64,000 nucleotides of DNA from an uncultured Acetatifactor sp. (GCA_910580225.1 CAJTXE010000008.1:59018-123017); one strand, 5' to 3'. Positions 1 to 8,768 are shown, counted from the first letter of the stretch. Numbers and translations are program-made. The notes: generated by a model from the sequence alone, not told the origin.

Positions 1-312
1 CGGATAATTGATGGGGGTGTCCTCACAATAGATCCAACCCGCCACGTCTCCGTTTACAGACTGCAGACCCTGAAAATCCACACGGATGGGCGCCGTTTCG
101 GTCACCTCCGCCCCGGACGGTTCTCCCCCCTGGGCCGCTTCCTCCGCTTCCCTCTCATCTGCCGGGAGCTGCATGGTAAACTGCGCCGCTGCATTATCAT
201 ATAGCTCATCGCTGACCTTATACTGATACAGAATGATCACGATGGATGTAACGGAAAACAGAAACACCGCCAGAAGCACCAACACAAGGATACGCCTGAT
301 CCACTTTCCCAT
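1..312 (-). CDS. Class B sortase, N-terminal part (cut by window edge)
   Basis: The reading frame starts at an ATG (complement of 310-312) preceded by a GGAGG ribosome binding site and is open for 104 codons to the first base of the window, so the C-terminal catalytic part is missing. The protein begins with a short basic stretch (MGKWIRRIL) and one hydrophobic membrane anchor of about 20 residues, then an acidic linker. Near residues 85-104 it reads LQSVNGDVAGWIYCEDTPIN followed by YP, which matches the N-terminal part of the sortase B core (N-D-v-GWI...T-InYP). Sortase B enzymes are membrane-anchored transpeptidases that attach surface proteins or build pili. The catalytic Cys and Arg lie outside the window, so substrate class cannot be judged. 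Confidence 0.75.
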   Translation of the reverse strand, partial: MGKWIRRILVLVLLAVFLFSVTSIVIILYQYKVSDELYDNAAAQFTMQLPADEREAEEAAQGGEPSGAEVTETAPIRVDFQGLQSVNGDVAGWIYCEDTPINYP

Positions 313-692
313 CTGCTACCTCCTCCAGGCCGCCTCTCATCTCTTCTGCAGCCTGTTTATTTCCATGGCCTTCCATGTCCGGACAGCCGGTACATCCCCT
401 CCGCCGGTACACGCCATGTCCTTGTTTATTATATCCGATAGCGGGCCCTTTGACAATCCTTTTTCTGCGGGACAAATTGCCGGGCAAATTGCCTTTCCCT
501 CCGTTTACGCAACACTTCAGACAGATTACTGAACTGTGACCCGTTACCGGCAGCAGATGCACCCAAAAATGCCCATGATACTGCAGGTAACCCGTGGCCC
601 TGACAATTCATGGTGGACAAAAGTGAAAAACGTATGATACTGTATAAATGTGGAACACTAAAACCGAAAGAATAAGAAACCGAGGTAGCAAT
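313..692. other. Intergenic region between sortase and ldhA
   Basis: 380 bp without a convincing gene. It should hold the divergent promoters of the sortase gene and ldhA. TTGACA occurs at 450-455 but has no good -10. TATAAA occurs at 643-648, 45 bp before the ldhA start, without a good -35 at 17 bp. GTTACC (543-548) can pair with GGTAAC (586-591), giving a weak hairpin. AAATTGCC is directly repeated near 474-492. No riboswitch was recognised. Confidence 0.4.
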
Positions 693-1682
693 ATGAAAAT
701 TTTATTTTATGACACCAAAAATTATGATCGGGAAAGTTTTAACGACTCCCTCAAGGAGTATCCTGATCTCTCCGTAGAGTATACAAAATCCGACCTGGAT
801 CCAAGAACCGCTGCCCTGGCGGAAGGCTTTGATGCCGTATGCGCCTTCGTCAGCTCAGATATCGGCACCCGGACACTGGAAATTCTCCATGCCAAAGGCA
901 TCAAGCTGCTGCTGATGCGCTGTGCCGGTTTCAACAATGTGGATCTTCAGACCGCCGGGAAATATGGTATTCGTGTTATGCGTGTTCCCGGCTATTCACC
1001 CGAAGCGGTGGCGGAGCATGCCATGGCACTGGCGCTGGCCAGCAATCGCCGCCTGCACAAAGCCTACAACAAAGTAAGGGAAAATGATTTCAGCTTAAGC
1101 GGCCTGATGGGCTTCAACTTCTATCAGAAGACTGCCGGAATCATCGGCACAGGCAAAATCGGAGCTGCCATGTGCCATATCTGCCATGGTTTCGGCATGA
1201 AAGTCCTGGCCTATGACCAGTACCAAAATCCCTCTGTAAAAGATTTTGTGGAATATGTGTCTCTGGAACAGGTGCTTTCTGACAGTGATGTCATTTCTTT
1301 GCACTGCCCGCTGACAGATGCCACATACCACATGATCAACATCGAAACCATCCGGAAAATGAAGGACGGCGTCATTTTGGTAAATACTTCCCGGGGTGCA
1401 CTGGTAAAAACCGACGACCTGATTGAAGGGATCCGTATGCACAAATTCGCCGGAGTCGGACTGGATGTATACGAAGAGGAAACCAACAATGTATTTGAGG
1501 ACCGCTCCGATGAGATTCTGGAGCATTCCACCACGGCGAGACTTCTGTCCTTTCCCAATGTGATGATCACTTCCCACCAGGGATTTTTCACCAGGGAAGC
1601 TCTGGAGGCCATCGCTGCCACTACCCTGCAGAATGCGGAAGCGTTTCTCTCCGGCAAGGACAGTCCGAATGATGTAAAATAG
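693..1682 (+). CDS. ldhA: D-lactate dehydrogenase / D-2-hydroxyacid dehydrogenase
   Basis: 329-residue NAD-dependent D-2-hydroxyacid dehydrogenase; the usual reaction is reduction of pyruvate to D-lactate to reoxidise NADH in fermentation. The start MKILFYDTKNYD is chosen because a GAGGT site lies just upstream; 15 further codons are open upstream but have no ribosome binding site. The Rossmann fingerprint GTGKIG is near residue 152. The catalytic triad of the family is visible: Arg in NTSRGALV, Glu in DVYEEE and His in SHQGFFT near the C-terminus. Length and the C-terminal SHQGF motif fit the LdhA branch rather than hydroxyisocaproate or phosphoglycerate dehydrogenases, though substrate specificity is inferred. 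It is followed by its own terminator, so it is probably monocistronic. Confidence 0.9.
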   Translation: MKILFYDTKNYDRESFNDSLKEYPDLSVEYTKSDLDPRTAALAEGFDAVCAFVSSDIGTRTLEILHAKGIKLLLMRCAGFNNVDLQTAGKYGIRVMRVPGYSPEAVAEHAMALALASNRRLHKAYNKVRENDFSLSGLMGFNFYQKTAGIIGTGKIGAAMCHICHGFGMKVLAYDQYQNPSVKDFVEYVSLEQVLSDSDVISLHCPLTDATYHMINIETIRKMKDGVILVNTSRGALVKTDDLIEGIRMHKFAGVGLDVYEEETNNVFEDRSDEILEHSTTARLLSFPNVMITSHQGFFTREALEAIAATTLQNAEAFLSGKDSPNDVK

Positions 1683-1705
1683 CACCCCCGACACTCATTT
1701 GTTCA

Positions 1706-1736
1706 AAGCTCCCGGCGTCCCTCCTTCCGGGAGCTT
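1706..1736 (+). terminator. Intrinsic terminator after ldhA
   Basis: Perfect 10-bp stem AAGCTCCCGG / CCGGGAGCTT with an 11-nt loop, starting 24 bp after the stop codon and followed by CTGTTTT. Confidence 0.75.
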
Positions 1737-1768
1737 CTGTTTTCCCGCTTACAAAACCGCTTCCCCAT

Positions 1769-1871
1769 TCTCCGGGAGCTTCCAAAACCGGTTTCTCATT
1801 CCCCGGTTCCTCCGGGATTCCTTCCCGCTCTTCCGGGGGCTTCCAAAACCGGTTTCTCACTCCCCGGTTCC
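1769..1871. repeat. Two-copy 61-bp-period direct repeat in the ldhA-tadA gap
   Basis: A segment of about 40 bp around GCTTCCAAAACCGGTTTCTC is present twice with an offset of 61 bp (copies at about 1769-1810 and 1828-1871), with only a few substitutions. Each copy contains AACCGG and CCGGTT, which can form a small hairpin. A fainter third copy overlaps the ldhA terminator. The rest of 1683-2075 shows no gene. Confidence 0.6.
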
Positions 1872-2075
1872 GCCCAATCGGTTTCCATCTTCAGACCAAA
1901 TACCATCTGCAGATCCATGCTCACCGGACTGTTGTCCGGGGCAGTCTCCATAACGTCCGCCATGAAATCCCACCACTGCCTGCTTTGTTTGATTGTTCTT
2001 CCTGAAGGCCTCCTTTGTCCAGTCACATTATATCATGACCGGAAACGGCCGGCAGCCATAACTGCCCTGTCTGAT

Positions 2076-2104
2076 TTGACGTATTTTCATTTTCATATTA
2101 TACT
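2076..2104 (+). promoter_or_regulatory. Sigma-A promoter for tadA
   Basis: TTGACG at 2076-2081 and TATACT at 2099-2104 with a 17-bp spacer, about 44 bp before the chosen tadA start. Confidence 0.75.
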
Positions 2105-2147
2105 TAGAAACGGCATTCCCTGCGCCATGAAAAGGAGAGAAAAAGTC

Positions 2148-2684
2148 ATGTCAGCCATCACCAGCATTCATGAAAAATACATGAAAGAAGCCCTGAAGCA
2201 GGCAAAAAGAGCATATGCCCTGGGGGAAGTCCCCATCGGCTGCGTCATCGTCCATGAGGGTAAAATCATCGGGCGGGGCTACAACAGACGCAATACAGAC
2301 AAAAGCACCCTGGCCCATGCGGAGATCACCGCCATCCGAAAAGCCGGTCGGATCATCGGAGACTGGAGACTGGAGGATTGTACCATCTATATCACCCTGG
2401 AACCCTGCCAGATGTGCGCCGGCGCCATCATACAGGCCCGTATCCCGGAAGTTGTCATGGGGTGCATGAACCCCAAGGCCGGCTGCGGCGGGTCCGTCCT
2501 GAATATCCTGGAAGACCCCCGTTTTAATCACCAGGCTTCCGTAACGAGGGGCGTTCTGGAACAGGAGTGCTCCGGTTTGCTGAAACTGTTTTTTACCGAA
2601 CTGCGTATGCGAAACAATCTGGAGAAACGCCGTGCCAGAGAAAATATGTCCCCACAGGAATCCCCTCCGGATACGTCTGCCTGA
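2148..2684 (+). CDS. tadA: tRNA-specific adenosine deaminase TadA
   Basis: 178-residue cytidine/deoxycytidylate-deaminase-fold enzyme that converts A34 to inosine in tRNA-Arg(ACG), allowing wobble decoding of CGN codons. The zinc site is complete: HAE at residues 57-59 (His ligand, catalytic Glu) and PCQMC at 86-90 (two Cys ligands). GCVIV and the downstream NPKAGCGG segment are typical of TadA. The start at 2148 is chosen because AAAGGAG lies about 9 bases upstream; an alternative ATG at 2127 would add seven residues and would place that site inside the gene. The C-terminal tail of about 20 residues is longer than in many TadA proteins and is Pro/Ser-rich. It has its own promoter. Confidence 0.92.
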   Translation: MSAITSIHEKYMKEALKQAKRAYALGEVPIGCVIVHEGKIIGRGYNRRNTDKSTLAHAEITAIRKAGRIIGDWRLEDCTIYITLEPCQMCAGAIIQARIPEVVMGCMNPKAGCGGSVLNILEDPRFNHQASVTRGVLEQECSGLLKLFFTELRMRNNLEKRRARENMSPQESPPDTSA

Positions 2685-2728
2685 ATCTGCCGGGTACGAT
2701 ATGGGAAAAATTTTTCATACAAAACCGC

Positions 2729-2757
2729 TTGCAAGTTTTCACTCAATGTGATATCAT
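2729..2757 (+). promoter_or_regulatory. Sigma-A promoter for the SPFH gene
   Basis: TTGCAA at 2729-2734 and TATCAT at 2752-2757 with a 17-bp spacer, 52 bp before the start codon of the SPFH protein. Confidence 0.65.
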
Positions 2758-2809
2758 TTCAATATCATTTAAATAACAACTTACCTATATACGAAAGTGA
2801 GGTATCTCT

Positions 2810-3847
2810 ATGAGCGAAAAAGTTTTAAACGGGAAAAAGAACGGTATGTCTGTGCTGTTAATGATCATTTTTGCCTATATTGCAGGTATCGTCCTGATCG
2901 TCTTCTCCGGTATCAGTCTGAATACGGCGCCAAGTGTCCTGAACATTGCAGGACTTGCGGCCGGCATCCTGATCGTCTCCCTGGGCTGGATCTTCCTTGC
3001 GGGTCTGAAGGTGCTGAAACCCCAGGAAGCGCTGGTCCTGACCCTCTTCGGCAGATATGTGGGAACCCTGAAGGAAAACGGTTTCTACTATGTGAACCCT
3101 TTCTGTGTAGGCGTGAACCCGGCAGCCAGAACCAGACTGAGCCAGAGCGGTGATGTATCGGAAGCCGGCAGCGGCCTGGGTGCCATTGTCAGCAGTGTCC
3201 AGATCGCCGGCTCCATGACCGGGGACTACAGCAGCAAAAAGCTCTCTCTGAAGATCATGACCCTGAACAACAGCCGCCAGAAAATCAATGACTGCCTGGG
3301 CAATCCCATCGAAATCGGCATTGCAGTCACCTGGCGGATCGTGGACACGGCCAAAGCAGTCTTTAATGTGGAAAACTATAAGGAATTCCTCTCTCTCCAG
3401 TGCGACAGCGCCCTGCGGCATGTGGTCCGGATCTATCCCTATGATGTAGCGGAAAACGTGGACACTACCGGGGACGGCAAAGCGGACGAGGGAAGCCTGC
3501 GGGGTTCCAGTGAGGTGGTGGCTATGCGGATCCGGGATGAGATCCAGTCCCGTGTGAAGGAAGCCGGTATCGAGATTGTGGAGGCTCGGATCACCTACCT
3601 GGCTTACGCCCCGGAAATCGCAGCAGTTATGCTGCAGCGCCAGCAGGCTTCCGCCATCATTGATGCCCGCAAGATGATCGTGGACGGCGCAGTCGGCATG
3701 GTGGAGATGGCACTGGACCGCCTGAACCAGAACGAAGTCGTACAGTTGGATGAAGAGAGGAAGGCCGCCATGGTCTCCAACCTTCTGGTGGTGCTGTGCG
3801 GAAATCATGACGCACAACCAATCGTTAATTCAGGGAGTTTATATTGA
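2810..3847 (+). CDS. SPFH/Band 7 (prohibitin-like) membrane protein
   Basis: 345-residue SPFH-domain protein. Two hydrophobic segments lie in the first 70 residues (about 17-38 and 45-67), followed by a soluble domain with LKPQEALVLTLFGRYVGTL and ITYLAYAPEIAAVMLQRQQA, typical of Band 7/stomatin-prohibitin proteins. Such proteins form oligomeric membrane scaffolds; the bacterial role is generally organisational rather than enzymatic. The start is supported by a GTGAGG site 8-10 bases upstream. The stop is separated by one base from the next ORF, which is therefore co-translated. It resembles the two-gene SPFH plus Arc-like arrangement common in Firmicutes. Confidence 0.82.
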   Translation: MSEKVLNGKKNGMSVLLMIIFAYIAGIVLIVFSGISLNTAPSVLNIAGLAAGILIVSLGWIFLAGLKVLKPQEALVLTLFGRYVGTLKENGFYYVNPFCVGVNPAARTRLSQSGDVSEAGSGLGAIVSSVQIAGSMTGDYSSKKLSLKIMTLNNSRQKINDCLGNPIEIGIAVTWRIVDTAKAVFNVENYKEFLSLQCDSALRHVVRIYPYDVAENVDTTGDGKADEGSLRGSSEVVAMRIRDEIQSRVKEAGIEIVEARITYLAYAPEIAAVMLQRQQASAIIDARKMIVDGAVGMVEMALDRLNQNEVVQLDEERKAAMVSNLLVVLCGNHDAQPIVNSGSLY

Positions 3848-3848
3848 T

Positions 3849-4046
3849 ATGGCTGATAGCAAAAAGCAGGTGCCCTTGAGGCTGTCCCCAAAGCTGTATG
3901 ATGCCATCGCCGCCTGGGCGGAAGATGATTTCCGCTCGGTCAACGGCCAGATCGAGTATTTGCTGACAGAATGCGTCCGACAGCGAAAGAAAAACGGAAA
4001 GTATGTCCCGAACGAACTGGATATCCCTCCGCAGCTGGATATATAA
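3849..4046 (+). CDS. Small Arc-like ribbon-helix-helix protein
   Basis: 65 residues. The N-terminal VPLRLSPKLYDAIAAWAEDD and the following FRSVNGQIEYLL look like the beta strand plus two helices of an Arc/MetJ-type ribbon-helix-helix domain; the C-terminus is short and polar. The start is one base after the stop of the SPFH gene, indicating translational coupling. Arc-family proteins usually bind DNA as dimers, but here the constant pairing with SPFH proteins leaves open a role as an accessory or stoichiometric partner. No toxin partner is seen. Confidence 0.7.
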   Translation: MADSKKQVPLRLSPKLYDAIAAWAEDDFRSVNGQIEYLLTECVRQRKKNGKYVPNELDIPPQLDI

Positions 4047-4061
4047 AAAAGGAATCTTTCT

Positions 4062-4101
4062 ACCGCGGTATCCGCTGCAGAAGTACAGCAGTTACCGCGG
4101 T
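4062..4101 (+). terminator. Hairpin after SPFH/Arc operon
   Basis: ACCGCGGT occurs at both ends (4062-4069, 4094-4101) and is self-complementary; inside it GCTG can pair with CAGC. No U-tract follows, so termination is uncertain. Confidence 0.4.
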
Positions 4102-4180
4102 TCCATCAATTCATGTTTTCACCTGGCTGTGAGAGACATGCCTTGACCAGAAATACCTCCCCCTTCCCAAAGGGGCTTTG

Positions 4181-4678
4181 TCACTCAATATAGGTGGGTG
4201 CATTCTTTGGGCTTTTTCCTTTGATTACATTATGATAATACGAATAGGTCATTGGCTCATCCTTTTTCAGGATATCTGCATCCAGAACCTTGCCCAGAAA
4301 TACGGTATGAGTAGACGTCTCCATCTGATCCACAACTTCACACACGATGTAAGCGCAGGCGTCGGATACCACCGGAAGATATTCCTTCACTCCATACTCC
4401 ACCTGGTCAAATTTATCACAATCTTTTCCGCTCTTAAAGCCAAAAGTGCCTATGATACCCGGATTGGAATTCTCTCCCAAAATGGAAATTGCAAATTTTC
4501 CCGTATCTCGGATACACTGATTGGTGTAGTTGTCATGATTGATGCTCACCGCGATCGTAGCCGGGGCGGAAGTAATCTGCATGGCGCTGTTAGCCGTACA
4601 GCCGGTGGCACGTCCCTTATCCCAGGTACTGACTACGTATACTCCATAGGAAAGCTGATGAAATGCACTTTTATTCAT
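4181..4678 (-). CDS. Flavin reductase-domain protein
   Basis: 165-residue FMN-binding split-barrel protein of the flavin reductase family. The N-terminal LSYGVYVVSTWDKGRATGCT and the following SAMQITSAP...TIAVSINHDNYT match the FMN-binding half of the fold, and DACAYIVCEVV with HTVFLGKVLDADIL matches the C-terminal half. Proteins like this supply reduced flavin or transfer electrons to oxygen-detoxifying flavodiiron proteins; here it stands alone without a rubredoxin domain. The start MNKSAFHQLSYG is chosen over a longer frame because AAGGAG sits 7-8 bases upstream. It is in tandem with the downstream-strand epimerase but separated from it by 91 bp. Confidence 0.82.
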   Translation of the reverse strand: MNKSAFHQLSYGVYVVSTWDKGRATGCTANSAMQITSAPATIAVSINHDNYTNQCIRDTGKFAISILGENSNPGIIGTFGFKSGKDCDKFDQVEYGVKEYLPVVSDACAYIVCEVVDQMETSTHTVFLGKVLDADILKKDEPMTYSYYHNVIKGKSPKNAPTYIE

Positions 4679-4769
4679 ATAATATTCTCCTTTTTGCCTG
4701 TCTGTTTCCACTTCTCCAGTCAGTTTATCACGGATGTGCTCTTTCCACAACTATATCTCCGGATTTTTA

Positions 4770-5720
4770 TCATGAATTTTCATCCTGCGGACTGCTTTTC
4801 CTCTGCCTCTCTCTGTCGCCTGGAAGATACACGCCTTTAAAGGCCCGGTACGTTCTGGCCATTCCTTCCTGAAAGCTGATATAATCAAGTCCAAGCTCGC
4901 TCCTGCTCTTTTCACTGGAAGCCAGCTCCGATTCTGCTTCCGTCACCGGAAATGGCAGCGGCACGCCCATGCGCTGTGCAGTTTCCACCGTCATCGGAAC
5001 CTCCTCAATTTCCAAATCCGCAGCCGATTTCAAAGCCCTGAAAAAATCCTCATATGTGACCGTCTCCTCCCTGCACAGATTATAAGCCTGCCCATACGCT
5101 GCCGGATTCAAAAGACATCTGACAGCAGCTTCCGCCGCATCCTTCACGTAGACAAATTGAAAGCTTCCCCCGGCATCCGTAATGTGAGGCAGGATCCGGT
5201 TTTGAACCATCAGCTGAATGTATGCCGACTCCCTGGAAGCATAGTTGAATGGTCCGTAGATAAAAGCTGGACGCAGCGCCGTATACGCAGTCCCCTTTGC
5301 GTCACATTCCTCCCGCAGCTCTTCTTCCAGCGCTACTTTTCCTGCAATATACGCTCCCGTTTCTCCCGGAAAATTCCTTCTCTCCAAAGGTGTATCTTCC
5401 GCCTTTACCGCCTTCCTCCCCCGCTCATATACATCCAGAGTACTGATGAAAACATACTGTTGAATCCTGCCTTGTATATTCCGGAGCACTCCGGCAATAT
5501 CCCCCTTCTCATATGCGCAGAAATCTATGACCACATCATAATCATCAACAATGCTTTTCCACAGTGTCTCGTCCTTTCTGTCTCCTCTGATCTGTTTTAC
5601 TCCCAGACTTTCCAGAGACCATGTCCCTCTGTTTACAACAGTAATATCATGCTTCTTCGCTGTTTCCATCACAAACACTCTGCCCAGAAAATAGCTTCCG
5701 CCGATAACCAATAATTTCAT
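4770..5720 (-). CDS. NAD-dependent epimerase/dehydratase family protein
   Basis: 316-residue short-chain (extended SDR) protein. The N-terminus MKLLVIGGSYFLGR carries the Rossmann motif GGxxFLG. STLDVYE gives the Ser, and RPAFIYGP is the usual SDR segment, but the YxxxK element is TGAYIAGKVALE, consistent with the family. The substrate is unknown; similar proteins act on nucleotide sugars or in RNA binding (CSP41-like). The start is chosen at an ATG preceded by GAGGGGGT; a longer frame adds ten residues without a ribosome binding site. The gene is divergent from ybaK. Confidence 0.75.
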   Translation of the reverse strand: MKLLVIGGSYFLGRVFVMETAKKHDITVVNRGTWSLESLGVKQIRGDRKDETLWKSIVDDYDVVIDFCAYEKGDIAGVLRNIQGRIQQYVFISTLDVYERGRKAVKAEDTPLERRNFPGETGAYIAGKVALEEELREECDAKGTAYTALRPAFIYGPFNYASRESAYIQLMVQNRILPHITDAGGSFQFVYVKDAAEAAVRCLLNPAAYGQAYNLCREETVTYEDFFRALKSAADLEIEEVPMTVETAQRMGVPLPFPVTEAESELASSEKSRSELGLDYISFQEGMARTYRAFKGVYLPGDRERQRKSSPQDENS

Positions 5721-5855
5721 TTCATACCCCCTCACACCCTGATAATGCAATTATACCCCTTTCTGCCGGCAGCTTCAAGGACATTGTGCTGTAAATACCT
5801 TTCTGAGGCGCCATTTTGTTCTGTAATATTACCGATTTTCCCGCCACGGATTCCA

Positions 5856-5864
5856 TGCTATAAT
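5856..5864 (+). promoter_or_regulatory. Extended -10 promoter for ybaK
   Basis: TGCTATAAT (extended -10, TATAAT at 5859-5864) about 70 bp before the start codon; the -35 (TTTTCC at 5836-5841) is weak. Confidence 0.5.
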
Positions 5865-5934
5865 GATTCTGCCAAGGCAAATTGCAGCCTCCTTCCATCA
5901 AAACTCTCCAAAAAGGAGAAAGGAGTAACATAAA

Positions 5935-6420
5935 ATGGCAAAGCAAAAGGAAATCAAAACAAACGCCATGCGCATACTGGATTCACTGAAAATTTCTTAT
6001 ATTCATCTGACCTACGAATGCGGAGAATTTGTGGATGGTCTTCAGATCGCAGATATGCTGAACCTTCCTTACGAAAAAGTGTACAAAACGCTTGTAACTG
6101 CGGGCAGCAGCGGAGACTACTTTGTCTTCGTGATCCCCATTCACCGGGAATTGGATTTGAAGGCAGCCGCCAGAAGCGTGGGCCAGAAAAGCGTGGAAAT
6201 GATCCACGTCAAAGATATCAACAGGGTAACTGGCTACATCCGCGGCGGCTGCACGGCAGTAGGCATGAAGAAGCAATACGTAACCAGGATCGACAGCTCC
6301 GCAGAGCAACTGGAAAGAATCGTTGTCAGCGGAGGCCGAATCGGTTCCCAGCTGGAACTTGCCCCGAAAAACCTGGCCAGGGCAGCCGGAGCGGAGTTCG
6401 CGCACCTGACCAGGAGCTGA
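5935..6420 (+). CDS. ybaK: YbaK/EbsC-family aminoacyl-tRNA deacylase
   Basis: 161-residue YbaK-type trans-editing protein; the family hydrolyses Cys-tRNA(Pro) made by mischarging. The frame shows KTNAMRILDSLKISY at the start, YEKVYKTLVT and FVFVIPIHRELDL in the middle and GYIRGGCTAVGMKK, the conserved G-Y-x-x-G-G-x-x-P/A-x-G loop, near residues 102-116. The key Lys of YbaK is probably that in KVYKT. Tandem AAAGGAG/AAGGAG sites precede the ATG. Specificity is assigned by family only. Confidence 0.85.
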   Translation: MAKQKEIKTNAMRILDSLKISYIHLTYECGEFVDGLQIADMLNLPYEKVYKTLVTAGSSGDYFVFVIPIHRELDLKAAARSVGQKSVEMIHVKDINRVTGYIRGGCTAVGMKKQYVTRIDSSAEQLERIVVSGGRIGSQLELAPKNLARAAGAEFAHLTRS

Positions 6421-6464
6421 CGGCAGCAAATAATAAGAAAGATAACCCTAACCTGATCTTTTTT

Positions 6465-6905
6465 CTATCTTTCAAATTTATATATCCGTTTCTTCTCCAA
6501 ATCCAGAAGCCAGGCCCCTTGCTCCAGTACCAGAAGCTCGAATACCGCACCGTTTTGTCCCTTCCGGTAAAACCTGCATCCTGTTACGCCCTGGCTGACT
6601 CTGTGTACAATATCTTCTGTCACCCACCTGATATTTTCCTCCTTTATGGTACTCCTGGGCCACCTTCCCAACACCTCCCCTACCTGCCTGGCATTCATTT
6701 TCAGGCGTCGCTCCATCTCACCATACGCCCTGGCTGTCTGGGATGCAGCTTCCTGACAGATCTGGTCACCCGTTTTACTGTAGCAATCATTCAGCCACTC
6801 CACTGTTTCCAGAATCAATTCCTCCGGAGCCCCTCCTGTTACAGCGTAGGCTTCTGCTGCCAATTTGATCACTTCCGGTTTTTCAAGCGCATTTACGATT
6901 TTCAA
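6465..6905 (-). CDS. Hypothetical protein downstream of the ABC exporter
   Basis: 146 residues, no family recognised. The frame has a TTG start (complement of 6903-6905) with an A-rich AAGGGA site; no in-frame ATG lies before the MERRLKMNARQVGEVLGRW segment. The N-terminal half looks alpha-helical, and the C-terminal half (GCRFYRKGQNGAVFELLVLEQGAWLLDLEKK) looks like beta strands. No signal peptide or membrane segment. It follows the ABC exporter by 69 bp on the same strand and may be transcribed with it from the Agr-type promoter, which would make it a possible immunity or accessory gene of the peptide system; that is inference. Confidence 0.55.
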   Translation of the reverse strand: MKIVNALEKPEVIKLAAEAYAVTGGAPEELILETVEWLNDCYSKTGDQICQEAASQTARAYGEMERRLKMNARQVGEVLGRWPRSTIKEENIRWVTEDIVHRVSQGVTGCRFYRKGQNGAVFELLVLEQGAWLLDLEKKRIYKFER

Positions 6906-6974
6906 TTCTTTATTTTCCCTTTCTTATCTCCATTTACGATTTGCCTGCCTTGTCAGCAGCATTCACTATCACAG

Positions 6975-8768
6975 TCATCCCTCGGCTTCCTTTTGTACCG
7001 TATATTGATCCGCCTGAATTTTATATAACCTGGCATACTTTCCGCCCCTGGACATCAGTTCTTCGTGGGTACCGGTTTCTTCTATGACTCCTTTTTCCAT
7101 ATAAATGATACGGTCGGCATCCCTGGTTGTAGCAAGCCGATGAGAAATCATTATCAAGGTCCTGCCTTCAGCCGCTTTCATAATTTGTCGGTTCAGTTCA
7201 TACTCTGCCAACGGATCCAATGCGCTGGACGGCTCATCCAGAATCATGATGTCACAATCTTGGGCAAAAAGCCGCGCCAGTGCCAATTTCTGCATTTCTC
7301 CGCCTGACATGACTACACCGTCATTATCAAATTCCTTTGTTAATACCGTATGGATTGTATGCTCAAAAGACCGAACCTTCTCAGCCAGACCACTCATTTC
7401 CAATGCCTTCCATACCAGCGCCTCGTCCTCTGCCGTCTTCGGCTCCCGCATCAGAATGTTATCGGCAATAGAAGCTGCAAAGCACTGAAAATCCTGAAAA
7501 ATAACACCGATTCTCTTCCGCAGACTATAAACATCATATTCTTTGTAGTCACGCCCGTCCAGAAGAATTCTGCCCGATACCGGGTCATACAAACGCAGTA
7601 TATTCTTAATGAGGGTAGTCTTTCCAGATCCATTATACCCGACAATCGCTACCTTGTCTCCCGGATGAATCATCACGGAAATATCTCTCAATACAGGACT
7701 TCCGTCCTTTGCATATCGGAAATTTACATGATCAAGCTGTATGCTGTGGGGACATGCAGGAACATCCATTCCTCTCTTCTTTACTTCAATTACCGATTCA
7801 TAATTCATAAATTCCATAATATTATCTACATACATCCCGTTCTGGGTGATCTGAGGCAGAAACATGAAGATCTGCTGTATGGAGCTGCCCAAATCCTGGG
7901 ATGCATTTAACAAAGCCACAAAATCACCTACGCTTAAGACACGGGCCAGCATCTTGTAACCAAGGAAGCAAACAATCCCTAGCACCATGGCAACCTGTAT
8001 CATTACCTGCAAAAACAGATACAGGAACAATTTGTTTTCGTGCTTTTTCCGTACATGATGCAGTTCGGTAATGGCATCATTAAACCTGCCGATGAAAAAT
8101 TCCTGCATTCGAAACACCTTGATCTCCCGTACAAATTGCTGCAGGTAAAAAACTCTTCCCACATAGTCCTTCTTCCTGGTCCCTTCTGTCTGTTCCATGT
8201 TGTTCTGATAGCTCTCTTTATTATGCACATTGCTGACAGCAATGCTCAGGATTACGGAAGCCACGACAAACAGAATGATGACAGGGTCCAGCCAGATAAT
8301 TATGGAAGCCACCCCTGCGAAACTAAGCAGGCTGCTCAGCAGATTTGTCACTGTATTCAGAACGGTAAGCGCACGGGAGCCGGCCTCATTGACCGCCTTT
8401 GTATACATATTATAAAAATCCGAATTGTCAAAGGCCGCCATATCGATGCCTTCAATCTTGGCATAAATCCTGTTCTGAATATTCTGCTGAATTGCCAGAT
8501 CACTGTGAACACAGTACTTTTGTACATACCAGCTGTTGTAGGACACTGCAGCCACATAGGCCAGCGCTATCACGCCGATAATGAACAGCAAACCGGACAG
8601 ACTGCCTCCCGCGGTAATGATGTCCATGACAACCTTCACAAGAATAATGCTCAGCAGCGGCGTCACCGCATTCTGAAGCGCATTCAAAACAGCGAAGAAA
8701 ATCCTGAACCTGGATGATTCCTGAATCAGTTTCAACATAAATAAATTGTTTTTTATCGTTTTTTTCAT
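6975..8768 (-). CDS. ABC exporter, fused permease and ATPase (probable peptide exporter)
   Basis: 597-residue half-exporter with an N-terminal six-helix domain (about residues 15-310) and a C-terminal ATPase. Walker A is GYNGSGKTT (near residue 380), the signature is MSGGE, Walker B is IMILDEPSSALDP and the H-loop is ISHR. No N-terminal C39 peptidase domain is present, so it would export an already trimmed or separately cleaved peptide. The start is the ATG with AAGGAGG ten bases upstream. Its promoter aligns over 70 bp without a gap with that of the RiPP operon at 17.9 kb, which has no exporter of its own. It is therefore the best candidate for exporting that product. The partner may be itself (homodimer). 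Confidence 0.88.
   Translation of the reverse strand: MKKTIKNNLFMLKLIQESSRFRIFFAVLNALQNAVTPLLSIILVKVVMDIITAGGSLSGLLFIIGVIALAYVAAVSYNSWYVQKYCVHSDLAIQQNIQNRIYAKIEGIDMAAFDNSDFYNMYTKAVNEAGSRALTVLNTVTNLLSSLLSFAGVASIIIWLDPVIILFVVASVILSIAVSNVHNKESYQNNMEQTEGTRKKDYVGRVFYLQQFVREIKVFRMQEFFIGRFNDAITELHHVRKKHENKLFLYLFLQVMIQVAMVLGIVCFLGYKMLARVLSVGDFVALLNASQDLGSSIQQIFMFLPQITQNGMYVDNIMEFMNYESVIEVKKRGMDVPACPHSIQLDHVNFRYAKDGSPVLRDISVMIHPGDKVAIVGYNGSGKTTLIKNILRLYDPVSGRILLDGRDYKEYDVYSLRKRIGVIFQDFQCFAASIADNILMREPKTAEDEALVWKALEMSGLAEKVRSFEHTIHTVLTKEFDNDGVVMSGGEMQKLALARLFAQDCDIMILDEPSSALDPLAEYELNRQIMKAAEGRTLIMISHRLATTRDADRIIYMEKGVIEETGTHEELMSRGGKYARLYKIQADQYTVQKEAEG

Noticed and set aside
233..532. 99-codon plus-strand frame over the sortase start and upstream region
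   Set aside because: Runs antisense to the sortase N-terminus, lacks a ribosome binding site and shows no protein-like motif.
2685..2809. Possible small SRP RNA after tadA, where it is found in some Clostridia
   Set aside because: No GGTG...GNAR hairpin core is seen in the 125-bp gap.
3849..4046. Toxin-antitoxin interpretation of the Arc-like gene
   Set aside because: No toxin gene is adjacent; its coupling is with the SPFH gene.
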